Both the position numbers and the translations under genes were made by a program. The notes beneath the pieces were generated by a model, which did no database searches, was not told the DNA's origin, and saw nothing but the letters and a program-made list of their open reading frames with translations. From Plicaturopsis crispa FD-325 SS-3 (Eukaryota > Basidiomycota > Agaricomycetes > Amylocorticiales > Amylocorticiaceae): 64,000 nt of DNA. Positions 1-9,275 of the stretch are shown piece by piece. How positions within the stretch are numbered: the first letter of the stretch is position 1; every line of letters begins with the position of its first letter. The stretch spans positions 446,647-510,646 of the forward strand of contig KN832569.1 in the NCBI GenBank assembly GCA_000827205.1, in the 5' to 3' direction.

Positions 1-240
1 GGTAAATGTGAGTGTTGGTTTGCTGAGGATACGTCAGTGTGTGAGGCTTTATATACCTCCAGCGGTCGCGAGTTGACTTGAAACCGGCGGAAATTGCGAT
101 ATCTGCCAAAAATCCAACCGTTCAAAGGCGCCCGGAATGAGAACGTAAGACATAAATTGCAAATCGTGCTTCATGGTACGATGCGCAGTCCGGGCGCCTA
201 CACCTGCCAGTGCACTGGACGCAAGGTATCTTGAAGGCCT
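1..240 (-). promoter_or_regulatory. Promoter of an off-window paralogue of the proline-rich secreted protein
   Basis: Read on the minus strand, the first 60 bases carry a TATATAAA box (48-55) followed by a leader almost identical to the leader of the plus-strand gene at 5290: both share the stretch ending in ATCCTCAGCAAACCAACACT (the reverse complement lies at about 10-29 here and 5210-5230 there). A second shared block, GCGCAGTCCGGGCGCCT, lies at about 182-199 here and 5050-5066 there in opposite orientation. The coding part would lie left of base 1. The promoter call is inferred from this homology. Confidence 0.7.
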
Positions 241-1333
241 CGCATATCGAAGCGCGATTCCGCGCACTTTTTGAGACATGCTTCGTGCTGCGCAGCAATG
301 ATATTTGTGGAGTAGCACCACTGGCAGAGGTGGTCCTCGAAGGTGTTCGAGAGGACCGAGGAAATAGGCGTAACGGCGTCGGAGAACGGTAAGTACAGCC
401 TACTGCTGCGGACATGTTTCCATGCCTTCTGAGGGAGGGTACAGCTGCTTCTTACATTCCTGAAACATCTTCAACATGAGGCAGGCTGTACGAATGAAAT
501 CAGGGCTTACTTATTTTTTGAAGGCGCCGGCTGGAGCGCTCTGTATTTATTTGAGCATAATAGAGCAGTAGATGAATGGGTACGAATCAGAACATACGTG
601 GCGTCAAGGCGTAGGCCCAAGAGAGGGTGTAGCAGCCTCACGGCAGCTGAGGGCAAGGCAAATTTCAACTTGACAAGAAGTTGAAGCGGACTGTCATTTG
701 AAGCTCCGCGACGTTCCACATCATTAGCCCCTGTCTCTGTTCGGCTTTGGTTCATTCAACTCGCGATGCGAACCATCCATGATCCCGTGTACGATGACCC
801 AGAGGAGGCTCAGTACTCAGTAGCGGAGTGGATACCCTCTTCTACAAATGGGAGCACGTTCAAAACAAGAATCGCAAGAAATCGCGTCCAACGGACCTCC
901 CGTTCGACGTCACGGTGGCCGCGGCATGCCTCTTGCTCATTTTCTTTGCAATCTCGCTCGTTTTGTTTACTACTCTCTTGCAATATCATTGTCATCCAAA
1001 ATTAGAGTACTGTTAGTGCTGGCACTACGTGAACGCGATATAAGAGCAATGTAAAGGTAACGTGCGTCATGTGGTTTCATCGTTCGGCGTGCGCATCAGT
1101 TTCGGACATCCTCCCAGCGTCGGGATACACAGGTGGTAAAAATCGCAAAGCGGGATACATATCGCATACACAAAGTAGTTTTACAGTATTAAGTGCGAAG
1201 AGACTAGATTTCGTCCGCAGGAATCATGCTACTCCCATTCTATCATTCCCATGATGTATGCTCCCCATTCGTCCAACCTTCAGTAGCAATGTGTTGGATT
1301 AGATATGGATGCATGCCAAAAAGCTAACGGTAC
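241..1333. other. Gene-poor stretch with decayed duplication
   Basis: No gene could be supported. Short blocks between about 235 and 760 resemble, in the same order, blocks between 7255 and 7780 (for example GATATTTGTGGAGTAGCACC against TTATATCTGTGGAGCAGACC, and TAGCCCCTGTCTCTNTTCGGC in both). This suggests an old segmental copy of the region upstream of the 6527-6955 gene. The rest (800-1333) shows nothing recognisable. Confidence 0.5.
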
Positions 1334-4300
1334 TTACTCAAAGTCCGTAAGTGCAGCAGACCAAACGTCGGCGGCATCAGGAACGTTGTTCCCTGTCTGT
1401 TCAGGATAGGACGGCTGATCTGAGCTAGAGCTTAGGTCTTGCGTCGCAAAGGTATCCAGGGGCGCTTGATGAAATGGCGTTGTCGGCATCGTCTCAGAGG
1501 AGTCAGGTGTGCTGTCGCTGAGGTACAGTAGCGGCTGATCCACCGTCGATGCGAAATTTCTGTTATCCTGCGCAGGAACACCCGTAGATAGCCATCTAGC
1601 AAAGTCCATCCCAGTCGGAACTGGGTCAAAGTCGATGGGGCCTTGCAAGGGCATCGTGCCTAGGTCGTTGCTTTGAACAGGCTGGGAATACTCTTGAGGT
1701 CCATTGCCACTTTCAGAGCCGCGACGGCGCTTCTTGCTGTCTGCGAGATCTGAGTGGGGGAATGGCAGATCTCCGACGGCTACCAGCTCGGAGAGAATAT
1801 CCCTAGAGATGATGAGTATGCTGGATGAAGATTGATTATTAGGCACAGACCATAGACGTCCCGCCCCGAGCCAGCGTTCCTCCATGCTTTTAAGCATGTC
1901 CATACACCTGTGCACAGTCGCCATCTCTTGAGTGGTGTCGATGGAGACTCCCGAGCGTTTACCGCCCCATATGGTCAGAAGGAGGACGATGGTCGAGGAC
2001 ATCAATCCTGGCTAGAGGCATGCATATTGTGGTCAGCATGAAGGCAGTGACTGTTAAGCTGGACTAGCGTACAAAAGCATACTGCTTCAGCGAGCAGTCG
2101 GAAAACCGTTCAAACTGAAGGAGAACAGCATGGCTACACGACCGGGCGGCGTTGGTGCATATCGCTAGGGAAGGAAATGATACAGGCGACGCCTTGTGTA
2201 GAGACGGAATAAACGGCCGATGTATGAGGATTTGCACGTAGTAGTAGCCCGCGTACAGCGACGCTGATTGGTTGAAGAACAATGGATCTTCGCGTGTGGG
2301 ATCCCAACGCACTGTTACGCAGTGAGCAAAGCGAGGGGGAAGACGATGTATAACAGCTCACGGGAAAGACTTACAGTGATCTGGGACCTCTTCAAGCCAT
2401 TCATTCAATGCAGAGTCAAGCTCTGCAACAATTGTCTGTTCCCATCCCTTTACGTAGCCATGTCGAACCTTAGACTTGTCGACTGGATACTGTGAGACTG
2501 GACGTTAGGCTGGAGGGACGCTACAGAGTATCAGACTTACAATTTTATCCAGAGCACGCGCAATTATCTGATTCAACTTTATCAGGCATATGAAGAAATG
2601 TGTCGCAGCTGGTTTTCCGGGTGGTTGCGTGAAATTCTGTTCGGGATCCTCGGCGTTCTCCCAGTATTCGTCGTCGCAATTCTTCGGGAGATCTAGGTCG
2701 AAACTATGCACAGTGTCAGAGAGTATTGATAAATTTATGTACCTCTGTCTTACTCTTTGTCCTGCATCGGACACGGTCTGCCTAGGCTAGCGCTTGAGCT
2801 CCTGTCTAAGCACACAAGAACCCTGCAAAACGGGCTGCGCTTAGACGATATATAGTGAAGGGGGAAAGTGCGTGTATTATGAAAATGACACTTACCAAAA
2901 TGCGCGCTTCCATAATTCGTCTTCGGCAGTAATGGTAGGTTTTCGCCTATGCGCGCCTGAGCTTATCGCGAGGCGAACACCAACCCCGATAAGAGTCCAA
3001 GATGCGTGCGGTGCAGCGCTCGCTTGCAGGAACATAACGGACAGCTGCAAAATATGACGTGAGCTATCATCAAGATAGGTGTCGGGGGAAGAGCACGCAC
3101 GCAAATTAATTGCAGCTCGTATGCCCTGAACGGCGCGTATAACGAGCTGCGATGTTGGACCTGATTGAACCACTTCCATCCTGCAGAGTTGAGGTCGGTT
3201 TCGTTGTGAACGAGGAAGACCCGAGGGTCTGAGCTGTGTCGAGACCCAAGGGCACAGACAAGAAGAACGGTAGCACCGAAGCCGTCGTCTATCAGATGTA
3301 ACCCATCCGCTACTCCACGCTCAAATGTTGGGCGGTGGAGGAGGGGAAAATATATGTTGCATCTGGTGAAGTAAATATCCACCAGTGCGGCAAACAAGTC
3401 CGGCTCGGGGAAGAAAAAGTCGCGTCTCTCTGGCAGAGGCGCGTATTGTTCCCACTGTAATAGACAGGAGGATCTCAATGTAGTTCTCGGCGCTCGAAAC
3501 AATATTGCGTACCGGTTTCACGCGCCAAAATCGAGTCCGTATCTGTGGGCGAGGTCGCTGGTCATGGTTGACATCACCATGAGTAAGTTTCATTTCCTGG
3601 ACGTGGTTTATGAGTTTAGCGCCACTTGAATGTCCGAGGAATCGATCAGTCAATTGTAAACCCTCCAGATGTTTTGTCAGAAAGTCAGTTTCTTCGATGT
3701 CGTCGCTTTCGGATTGGCTATCCTCAACGGATTGAGTTGCATCCGGAGTGTGACCTGTGCTAGAAAAGAGGGAGGGCGCCGAGATATCGTGTTGAACATG
3801 GCTTGGGCTAGAGTCTTGGTCTGTGAACCAGCTGGGGTGTACGCGTACGCCCAATCCCGGAGAAAAGTCCCCGCTCGGACGAGGCTAGTGAAGTGCGTGT
3901 TATTAGCATTGGCATTGGCCGCATAATGAAAGAATAATACTGCGGACATTTTCTAGCAGAAACTCCAGTTTGTGGAGCCTGCGTTCTAGATCTTCTCTAG
4001 AACTGAATATGTGTGGAAACTAAGATCATGCAACGCATGCGGAGATGATAGTACACACCCTGCTAAGATCTCGTGTTTCTAGTAAAGTGACAAGGCTCTG
4101 TGATCAGCTCCTGGAATCGAAATAGTTGCTATTTACCTTCCTCCCTGGCTTTGCGTACGTGCATTCCGAGCCCGAGGCAAGACAGTTGGGACATTTCCCA
4201 GAGTTCGCCTGGCCATCACCTGTAAGCGGTGTTTATCAAGAAGCAAACTCGCTAACATGCAAATGAGCCTACATCGAACTGAGAAATAGTAAGGAGACGT

Positions 4301-4468
4301 CAGTGCGCCGCGGCCTTTCGTTCATCTTCAACAGCAAAATTCGAACTCACTCTTCTTCTGTCTGCATAGATCGCAAGCGGGCTCGACCCTCCTCTTTTTG
4401 TATACGTGTTGCGAGCTCGAGGCTAATCTCTGCGAGTCACTGCGTTCGTAGGTGTTGTTGGAGAGCAT
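1334..4468 (-). CDS. Zn2Cys6 transcription factor with fungal-specific MHR domain
   Basis: This is a nuclear DNA-binding regulator of the Gal4 type, reconstructed from about twelve exons. The start at 4468 gives KKRRVEPACDLCRQKK directly before the first splice. The zinc cluster has cysteines at residues 32, 35, 42, 51, 54 and 61 (C-X2-C-X6-C-X8-C-X2-C-X6-C), with the third cysteine codon completed only through a 6-nt microexon. A short coiled coil (DLERRLHKLEFLLEN) follows. The Fungal_trans domain is plain at 2060-3460: YFPLLHRPTF, SAGWKWFNQV, ASWTLIGVGVRLA, GAHRRK, FWVLVCLDRSSS, then YYYVQILIHRPFI. A basic patch KKRRR and an acidic, Ser/Thr/Pro-rich tail end the protein. The TAA at 1334-1336 overlaps a GTAAGT, so a further 3' exon cannot be excluded. 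Target genes are unknown. Confidence 0.87.
4273..4278 (-). other. 6-nt microexon inside the zinc cluster
   Basis: The six bases TTCGAT sit between an acceptor (TTTCTCAG) and a donor (GTAGGC). The flanking introns are 4279-4350 and 4221-4272. Exon 1 ends with one base of a codon, so the microexon supplies Ile-Arg and the first base of the third zinc-binding Cys. Splicing straight across would stay in frame but replace Ile-Arg-Cys with Ser, losing that ligand. Confidence 0.85.
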
Positions 4469-5034
4469 GTTGATCAAGGCTGAGCATTTATGCAGCGTTC
4501 GAACCAGGTTTGAACTGCATTTACTGTCCCCTGTTGTCCGCAAAGCACATAGGGGCTATTCTGTCCGAAACATAGATCCTCCACTTTGGGACTCAAAAGT
4601 CGTCGTTCACAACTTGAACTTTGAAACGCATTCAAGTTCGCAAGTACTAGTAATTGCTCGGGCTCTAGGCTGCGCCCATTGATGAGCAACGAAGTAAGTC
4701 CGTAGCTGTTATGACTTTTTGTATGCCTTGACTCAGCTACTAAATAACGTTACGACTCTTACTTAGGGAAATGAAGTCGCTGCCCGTGGGCGCCATCGTG
4801 TCATCGATTGACATGACACGTGTACACCATCCGCGTCAGCGCAGAATAGTCTGGCGGTACTCCGCCGCTACAAGAACAATGTAGTGGTAAATACCATTCG
4901 TTTCAAATGCTTGATTTGGGTCATTGTGACATCCGTGGGCCCGCACCGCTGCGGAATTGACGAAGCAGCCGCCGACAGGCGATTTTCATTCGAGTGGAGC
5001 CAAGTCATTCGTAGTTAACCGTGCGGGTGCCAGT
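4469..5034. other. Intergenic region between divergent genes
   Basis: This stretch separates the minus-strand Zn2Cys6 gene from the plus-strand proline-rich gene. It must hold the regulator's promoter. I see no clear TATA box, conserved open frame or repeat in it. Confidence 0.5.
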
Positions 5035-5289
5035 ATAATAGCCAACGCAGGCGCCCGGACTGCGCAGAACGCGATCGAACTCGACGATTTGGAGCTTCAT
5101 GGTCTTTACGTCTGAACATCGGACGCCTTGGACTTTGAGACTGCAAGTCGCCGCCGATATGGAATCGACCGCTGGAGTATTTAAAGGCTCACGCACGAAC
5201 GTATCCTCAGCAAACCAACACTCACAGCTACCACTCACACCACTCACACCCAACCACTTTAACTCAACCCACAAACTCTTTCATTCAGT
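5035..5289 (+). promoter_or_regulatory. TATA promoter and leader of the proline-rich gene
   Basis: A TATTTAAA box lies at 5178-5185, about 105 bases before the start codon. It is followed by a pyrimidine-poor, ACTCACACC-rich leader typical of strongly expressed fungal genes. The box and leader match the reverse complement of 10-60, and a GC-rich block at 5048-5066 matches 182-200. Confidence 0.65.
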
Positions 5290-5607
5290 ATGAAATTCCA
5301 AGCCTTTGTCGTCGCCGCTCTCGTCGGTCTTGCGATGGCGTCGCCTGCTGTGCAGAAGCCGAGCCCTCCTGGCCTCGCTCCTCCCGGGCAGAGCCCGCCC
5401 CCTCCCGCCCCTCCGAGCCAGAGCCCTCCCGCTAAGCTCCCTCCCCGTGCAGGCCCTCCCGGGCAAAACCCTCCGCCTCCGCCTCCGCCGCCGAGCCAGA
5501 CGCCGCATGGCAAGGTTCCTCGTGGGGGTCCTCCTGGCCAGAACCCGCCTCCTCCTCCTCCCCCTCCCAGCCAGACTCCTCACGGAAAGGCTCCTCCCCA
5601 GGTCTAG
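5290..5607 (+). CDS. Small secreted proline-rich repeat protein
   Basis: This is an intronless gene for 105 residues. A signal peptide (MKFQAFVVAALVGLAMA, cleavage expected before SPAVQ) leads into a chain that is about half proline. The repeat GPPGQNPPPPPPPPSQTPHG occurs twice, with shorter imperfect PPGQ/PPSQ copies before it. There are no cysteines and no membrane segment after the signal, so an extracellular, extended polyproline-II protein (wall-associated or matrix) is the natural inference. It ends PPQV, like the minus-strand paralogue that ends PQPQA. Codon use is very biased toward C-ending codons. No enzyme or binding domain is recognisable. Confidence 0.8.
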   Translation: MKFQAFVVAALVGLAMASPAVQKPSPPGLAPPGQSPPPPAPPSQSPPAKLPPRAGPPGQNPPPPPPPPSQTPHGKVPRGGPPGQNPPPPPPPPSQTPHGKAPPQV

Positions 5608-6526
5608 CTGCGTGAGTCGTTTTTCCATTTTCGCTACCCAGAAGAGCCTCGTCCTGACCCTGTACCGCTTTAGATTATTGCCTCCACAGAGGCCAAGGCG
5701 CGGGCTCCCCGATCATCGTCAACTAGTTAAGGTATGCCCTTCCCGTCTTTTTCCTCCTGTATATGTATCTAACTTTGGACTCTAGTCGTGCTCGATCCGT
5801 GTGCACGACTTAGCTCGGAGGGATGGGCCTGCTGAGAAGTTTATCTCGTTTACAAATTCACTCTTTAAATTTCGCTACTAGTACCATCTATGCCTTCCAC
5901 TCGTTGAATCTGATTTTCTTTGTGACCGCCCCATCTTCAATGCACTCGTGAGGCTTCGCTATCCATTGACGCATAATCTCTCAGTAAGTGCTCGACATCC
6001 GCCAAAACGAACTCAGGTTCGCCAACGCCGTATCTTCGCCCACAGCTAATATAGCCCGCTATTCGTTTACTCGACGCGCAACTTGGAAGCCCGAGCGAAA
6101 ATCTATGCTCGCAAGAGATCGCGCGAAAACACGCCTCTTGGGAGTTAGGAATGCCTCGCGATTCGCAACACAACAAGAAGACCAAATCATCATGATTATT
6201 GGGGACAAACTAAAAGTGGTCGTAAATTATATCGAGTCGATAATCAAAGGGCGTGAAGAATAGTTAAAAAATAATGAAGATCGAATCCAAAACAACGGAA
6301 ATCCTGCCAACGGCGTCGTGTATGCGGATCTACTAATAAACTAAACAACGCGAGGTCAGCTTCAAGTTCAGGCGCGAAAGCGGAGAGAACCTACCCAAGC
6401 ATAGCAGAGGGTAGACCGAGGGTCTGCGCCTTTGCTACGGCCGCGACGATGACTTCTTGCTGTACAAATGCAGACCATCAGAATGAGGACACTCGGCAGA
6501 ACGGATAGGTGTGACGACGTACGCAA
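5608..6526. other. Intergenic region between convergent paralogues
   Basis: This holds the 3' ends of the two convergent proline-rich genes. Open frames here are short, without splice support or family resemblance. Nothing further recognised. Confidence 0.5.
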
Positions 6527-6955
6527 TTAAGCCTGTGGCTGGGGCCTGCCCTGGGGAATCTGGCTGGGCTGGTGCGGGAGCTGGCTAAGGCTCTGCGTTG
6601 CGCGCGCCAGACTCTGGCTCAGCTGCGACAAGCTCTGGGTAGGCAGAGCGTGCGGGCGCATGCTCTTGCTAGCCACCTGGAGAGTATGGTTGGTCGCAGG
6701 GCGGGTCTGGTTAGCCGCAGGGCCGGTGTGGTTGGCCGCGGGGAGGCTATGGTTCGCAGGGAGGTTGTGGTTAGCCACGGGAAGGCTCTGCGTGTGCGCC
6801 GGTGGCGGAGGGGGTGGGCTCTGCGTGTGCGCCGGGGGAGGAGGGGGAGGGCTCTGGCTGGGAAGAGCGATGCTCGAGGAGTTGGGCTTCAGCACGGCGG
6901 GCGAGGCCAACGCAACGCCAGCGAAAGCGGCAAGGGCGAAGACTTGGAACTTCAT
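6527..6955 (-). CDS. Small secreted Pro/Asn/Gln-rich protein, paralogue
   Basis: This is an intronless gene for 142 residues, convergent with its paralogue at 5290. The start at 6955 (ATGAAGTTCCAA) is chosen because it opens the shared signal peptide MKFQVFALAAFAGVALA; the open frame itself continues upstream through the promoter and is not coding there. After SPAVLKP come two SPPPPPPAHTQ repeats, then a middle section with Asn-X-Ser/Thr sequons (NHS, NHT, NQT, NHT) and a tail of SLSQL/SQIPQ repeats. The sequons suggest N-glycosylation, a clear difference from the glycine/proline paralogue. Extracellular location is inferred. No catalytic domain is visible. Confidence 0.78.
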   Translation of the reverse strand: MKFQVFALAAFAGVALASPAVLKPNSSSIALPSQSPPPPPPAHTQSPPPPPPAHTQSLPVANHNLPANHSLPAANHTGPAANQTRPATNHTLQVASKSMRPHALPTQSLSQLSQSLARATQSLSQLPHQPSQIPQGRPQPQA

Positions 6956-7790
6956 ATCGAATGAGAGAGGAGTGGAGATGCGTTTGAATGAGCGTGTGTG
7001 CGGGTGTCGTGAAATGGGCTGCTGTGGATGACGAGTAAGCTGCAGCATGAAGCCTTTATATGTCTCTGGCGTCGCGGCACTTTTGGGACCGAACGTCGAA
7101 CTTGGATCCAACGGCGGTTCGCGGTTGCAAGGACCGCGCAGGTACCGGTACCGTCCAAGGTACCAACGTAAAAACTCTAAAAGCGTGTATCGGTGAGCAC
7201 CATCGCGCAGCACGTACCTGCCTCACCGGGAAGGGGGTCGTAGCAGTGCTTCTCGAGGCTCCACGTATCGAGGTGCAACTTCAACATCGCAAGAGTATGC
7301 AATGTACTTTTGCCAAAGCAACAAATTATATCTGTGGAGCAGACCTAGAAACGAGTGTTTGCCTGTGGTCGAGTCTCGACGACGAGTGTACGGAAGCAAT
7401 GGATGTCAGAGACCGCGAGTACAGTTCCAACATAGCAGCCTGCTGCGGAGATACATTATATGCTTCGTTGCGCGGAGTAGCTAGCAACCTGGTAGGTATG
7501 CGATCTCCTGCTGTTTCTCGAAACCTGAGTTCACATTGACAAAGATCTGTCAAACAAGACGGCGGCGAATATAAATTGAAAGACTTACTCAACTTCAAGG
7601 GCGCCACACTTGTTAGCGCTGCATGTGGGGTGGGTGAAAGTATGTGCGACAATGTTGCGCTACGGGGGCGACCGCAATGGTCTGCTAGAAATTGGTTGGC
7701 AACGTTTGAATTGGTTGGAAGTTATGCGGTCGCAAAAAGTTCCGGTAAATAGCCCCTGTCTCTCTTCGGCTCTTGTTGGTTTGCGTGGTG
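6956..7790 (-). promoter_or_regulatory. TATA promoter and upstream region of the 6527-6955 gene
   Basis: A CATATAAA box (7055-7062 on the minus strand) followed by GGCTTCA lies 100 bases before the start codon, the same spacing as in the two related genes. Upstream blocks up to about 7780 have diverged matches in 235-760. No other gene is supported here. Confidence 0.6.
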
Positions 7791-8055
7791 GAGGGCAGCC
7801 ACCAAGCCTCCACCAGAGCTTCAGCCGTCGAGACGACGAAATTGCGCATTGTGATCATGGTCTTTTGAAACAACTCAGGAGGCCATGAACACCAACAGCC
7901 CCGAATTAGGACTCTGGACAAACTGACGTATATTGCTTTGCATGCGAGACTCCAATAAATAAGTAGTGTTTCATCATTGGCATTGCTGTCATTGCGAGCG
8001 TCGTAAAATAGCTGTTCCCAATGGCGGTCCTGACAAACTACGCCCAACTGCGCGT

Positions 8056-8377
8056 TCAGCACGACTGTCAACGAAAGCCCTAAATTAGCACCGCACAAAA
8101 TACACACAGCATACAAACGCCAACTCACCCCAGTGCAGCAGATCGTAATGCTCCCCGCGCCATTGCACGCGATCTCGTTAGACGCGCAGTTGTCGGGGAA
8201 GAATACCTCGCGCTGCATAAATATCATGACCGGTCAGCGTGCGCGTACATAACTACACAGGATACAAGGACGATGAAGGTGGAGACGTACACAGCTGCGC
8301 TTGTCGAACGCGGCGGGGGAGGCGACTACGGCGGTGACAGCCGAGAGAGCGGCGACGATGAGGAGGTGGAACTGCAT
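8056..8377 (-). CDS. Six-cysteine secreted peptide with Kex2 site
   Basis: Three exons (8291-8377, 8129-8212, 8056-8064) give a 59-residue precursor; all joins are in phase. Residues 1-20 are a signal peptide (MQFHLLIVAALSAVTAVVAS). A short pro-segment PAAFDKR ends in the dibasic Kex2-type site KR at 26-27. The predicted mature peptide has 32 residues and six cysteines in the order C-X8-C-X6-C-X8-CC-X3-C, with the last exon adding only Ser-Cys and a TGA. Intron 2 has a canonical GCTAAT branch site 18 bases before its acceptor. The pattern is neither a hydrophobin (eight Cys) nor a classical knottin. An effector-like, antimicrobial or signalling peptide is possible but not shown. Confidence 0.8.
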
Positions 8378-8479
8378 GTTTTATCACGACGTGGGTTGGT
8401 GGGTCGGTTGGTGGGTGTATGTGTAGGTGGGTGAGGAGTGGTTTTGCTTGATGAGGATACCAGGATGTAACTTCGCGTC

Positions 8480-8487
8480 TTTATATG
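8480..8487 (-). promoter_or_regulatory. TATA box of the six-cysteine peptide gene
   Basis: CATATAAA on the minus strand, about 103 bases before the start codon, identical to the box of the gene at 6955 and at the same distance. Confidence 0.6.
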
Positions 8488-9120
8488 CCCCAGTTCCGGG
8501 GACCACGCTAGAAAGTCATTGCAGAGGTGAATTTGATGTCCACCGTCGATTTTGATTTGATGGCAGCGCCCATTTGGCCGGGATACCTGTGCATCATACA
8601 TGGGCGGGCATAACATCGCTTGGAAGTTGGGGCCCCACAAAATTGAAAAAGAAAGTGCGGGCATTGCATGCCGTGGATGGGTGTGATCCTAGGAAAGAGG
8701 GTCAACGCAGCGTAGCGGGATTGATCTCAGGATGAAAGCGACGGCAAAGGGTGAACTGCAGGCTATTGAAAGCAATAATAAACATGAAAACCGGCCGCTT
8801 CGTGGCCTAATAGTAGTACTTGCGTGTCTAATTCAGAGTCGTATATGCTATGTGTTGCGATGCCAGGAATAACTCACATTCATGGTGAGCCATCCGACGC
8901 AGTACGCGGATCAGCCTGAGGGATACTGACTACACATCCGGAAAGCCACTCGTATTTATTACTATACTTGCGTTCAGCGACGGCATCGGAGAGTCTCTGA
9001 TATAACTGAGTACTCGCCTAGTAACATGGCAATGTGTAGACCCAGATATCTAGCCGGTTTGTGCACGATACACGAGTATCGTGGAATGGCCGTTATTGAT
9101 CCAATGCAAGATATATCCAA

Positions 9121-9275
9121 GTGGGAGTAGGATGCATCGTCGCGTACCGAGAACGTGCCGCGTTTGAAGGGTGCACGCTGGAACGGTGTTACTGCGCGGT
9201 GAATTTGAAAATCGCTGTCAATTTTGATGCAGCACATACCTGTGCACTTAACCCCGGGCCAATATGTCGTGCACC
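9121..9275 (-). repeat. Decayed copy of the six-cysteine gene's upstream region
   Basis: Bases around 9130-9260 align in order with 8460-8600, the promoter of the secreted peptide gene: CACGCTNGAA, then GGTGAATTTGA, then ATTTTGAT, then ATACCTGTGCA. The TATA box is not preserved and no signal-peptide exon follows at the expected distance (about 9030), so this looks like a relic of a lost tandem paralogue. Confidence 0.5.

Noticed and set aside
840-1016. Short frame with a convincing single membrane helix (AAACLLLIFFAISLVLFTTL)
   Set aside because: No ATG in this frame, and the upstream ATG at 766 is in another frame that no acceptable intron joins. Probably chance.
5259-5628. Gly-rich and Arg-rich minus-strand frames over the proline-rich gene
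   Set aside because: Complement of proline codons; no start or family support.
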